A stretch of DNA of 64,000 bases from Amoebidium appalachense (lineage: Eukaryota; Ichthyosporea): contig CAVNZM010000009.1 of NCBI GenBank assembly GCA_963693365.1, forward strand, positions 7,006,001 through 7,070,000. Reading direction: 5' to 3'. Both the position numbers and the translations under genes were made by a program. Shown here piece after piece: positions 63,864-64,000 of the stretch. The notes under the pieces are model-generated. The model was not told the DNA's origin. It worked only from the letters and a program-made list of their open reading frames with translations, and made no database searches. The stretch's first letter is position 1. Every line of letters starts with the position of its first letter.

Positions 63864-64000
63864 CTTCCCCCCCCTGCCCTCCCCCAACCCTTCCCCCCCC
63901 CCTCCCTCCCCCCCCCCCCCCCCCGCCCCTTCAGGGGGCAAAAACAAAAAAAAAACCCTCCCCCACCCCCCCCCCCCCCCCCCAACACACACACACACAC
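63864..64000. repeat. C-rich and (CA)n right edge
   Basis: Intron sequence upstream of the first NAA15 exon in the window: C-runs broken by T, and (CA)n at the edge. Nothing coding is seen. Confidence 0.7.

Overview
This is nuclear DNA of a eukaryote. The recognisable genes are broken by many GT-AG introns of roughly 0.3-2.4 kb, their products are conserved eukaryotic proteins, and introns and spacers are packed with (CA)n/(TG)n, (CT)n/(GA)n and very long C or G homopolymers. The protein set and the long introns would suit a protist such as a unicellular relative of animals (an ichthyosporean is one possibility), but the window does not fix the lineage. Homopolymer lengths may not be reliable.

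Layout. 0.5-5.8 kb (+): four exons of a membrane protein most like FIT2/PAP2-type lipid phosphatases, cut at the left edge. 5.8-9.9 kb: repeats, a tandem pair of identical retro-element copies and one orphan 3' exon candidate. 10.0-19.5 kb (-): two complete head-to-tail SKP1 genes with the same four-exon structure. 19.5-23.4 kb: gene-free, with a 2.3 kb inverted-repeat-bounded segment and a foldback structure. 23.4-30.9 kb (+): complete seven-exon PSMD8/RPN12 (proteasome lid). 32.9-34.7 kb (+) and 41.8-43.5 kb (-): two intronless, convergent POT-family peptide/nitrate transporters separated by 7 kb of repeats. 43.5-48.4 kb: gene-poor. 48.4-63.9 kb (-): nineteen exons of NAA15, the NatA auxiliary subunit, with the N-terminal third off the right edge.

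The SKP1 pair (SCF ubiquitin ligases) and PSMD8 (26S proteasome) both serve ubiquitin-dependent degradation; NAA15 acts on nascent chains at the ribosome. They are housekeeping genes and there is no sign of a functional cluster.

Two features look new and recur across genes. (1) A dispersed element with tRNA-like box A/B sequences, a conserved core, a conserved GTAC-TTC-GTAC hairpin and a poly(C) 3' end lies in introns. Every copy I could place is in the sense direction of its host gene, and several start within about 15-90 nt of a 5' splice site. (2) At least six exon edges in three genes have degenerate tandem copies of the exon-intron junction (exon end plus splice site) laid out in the neighbouring intron, like a ladder of decoy splice sites.
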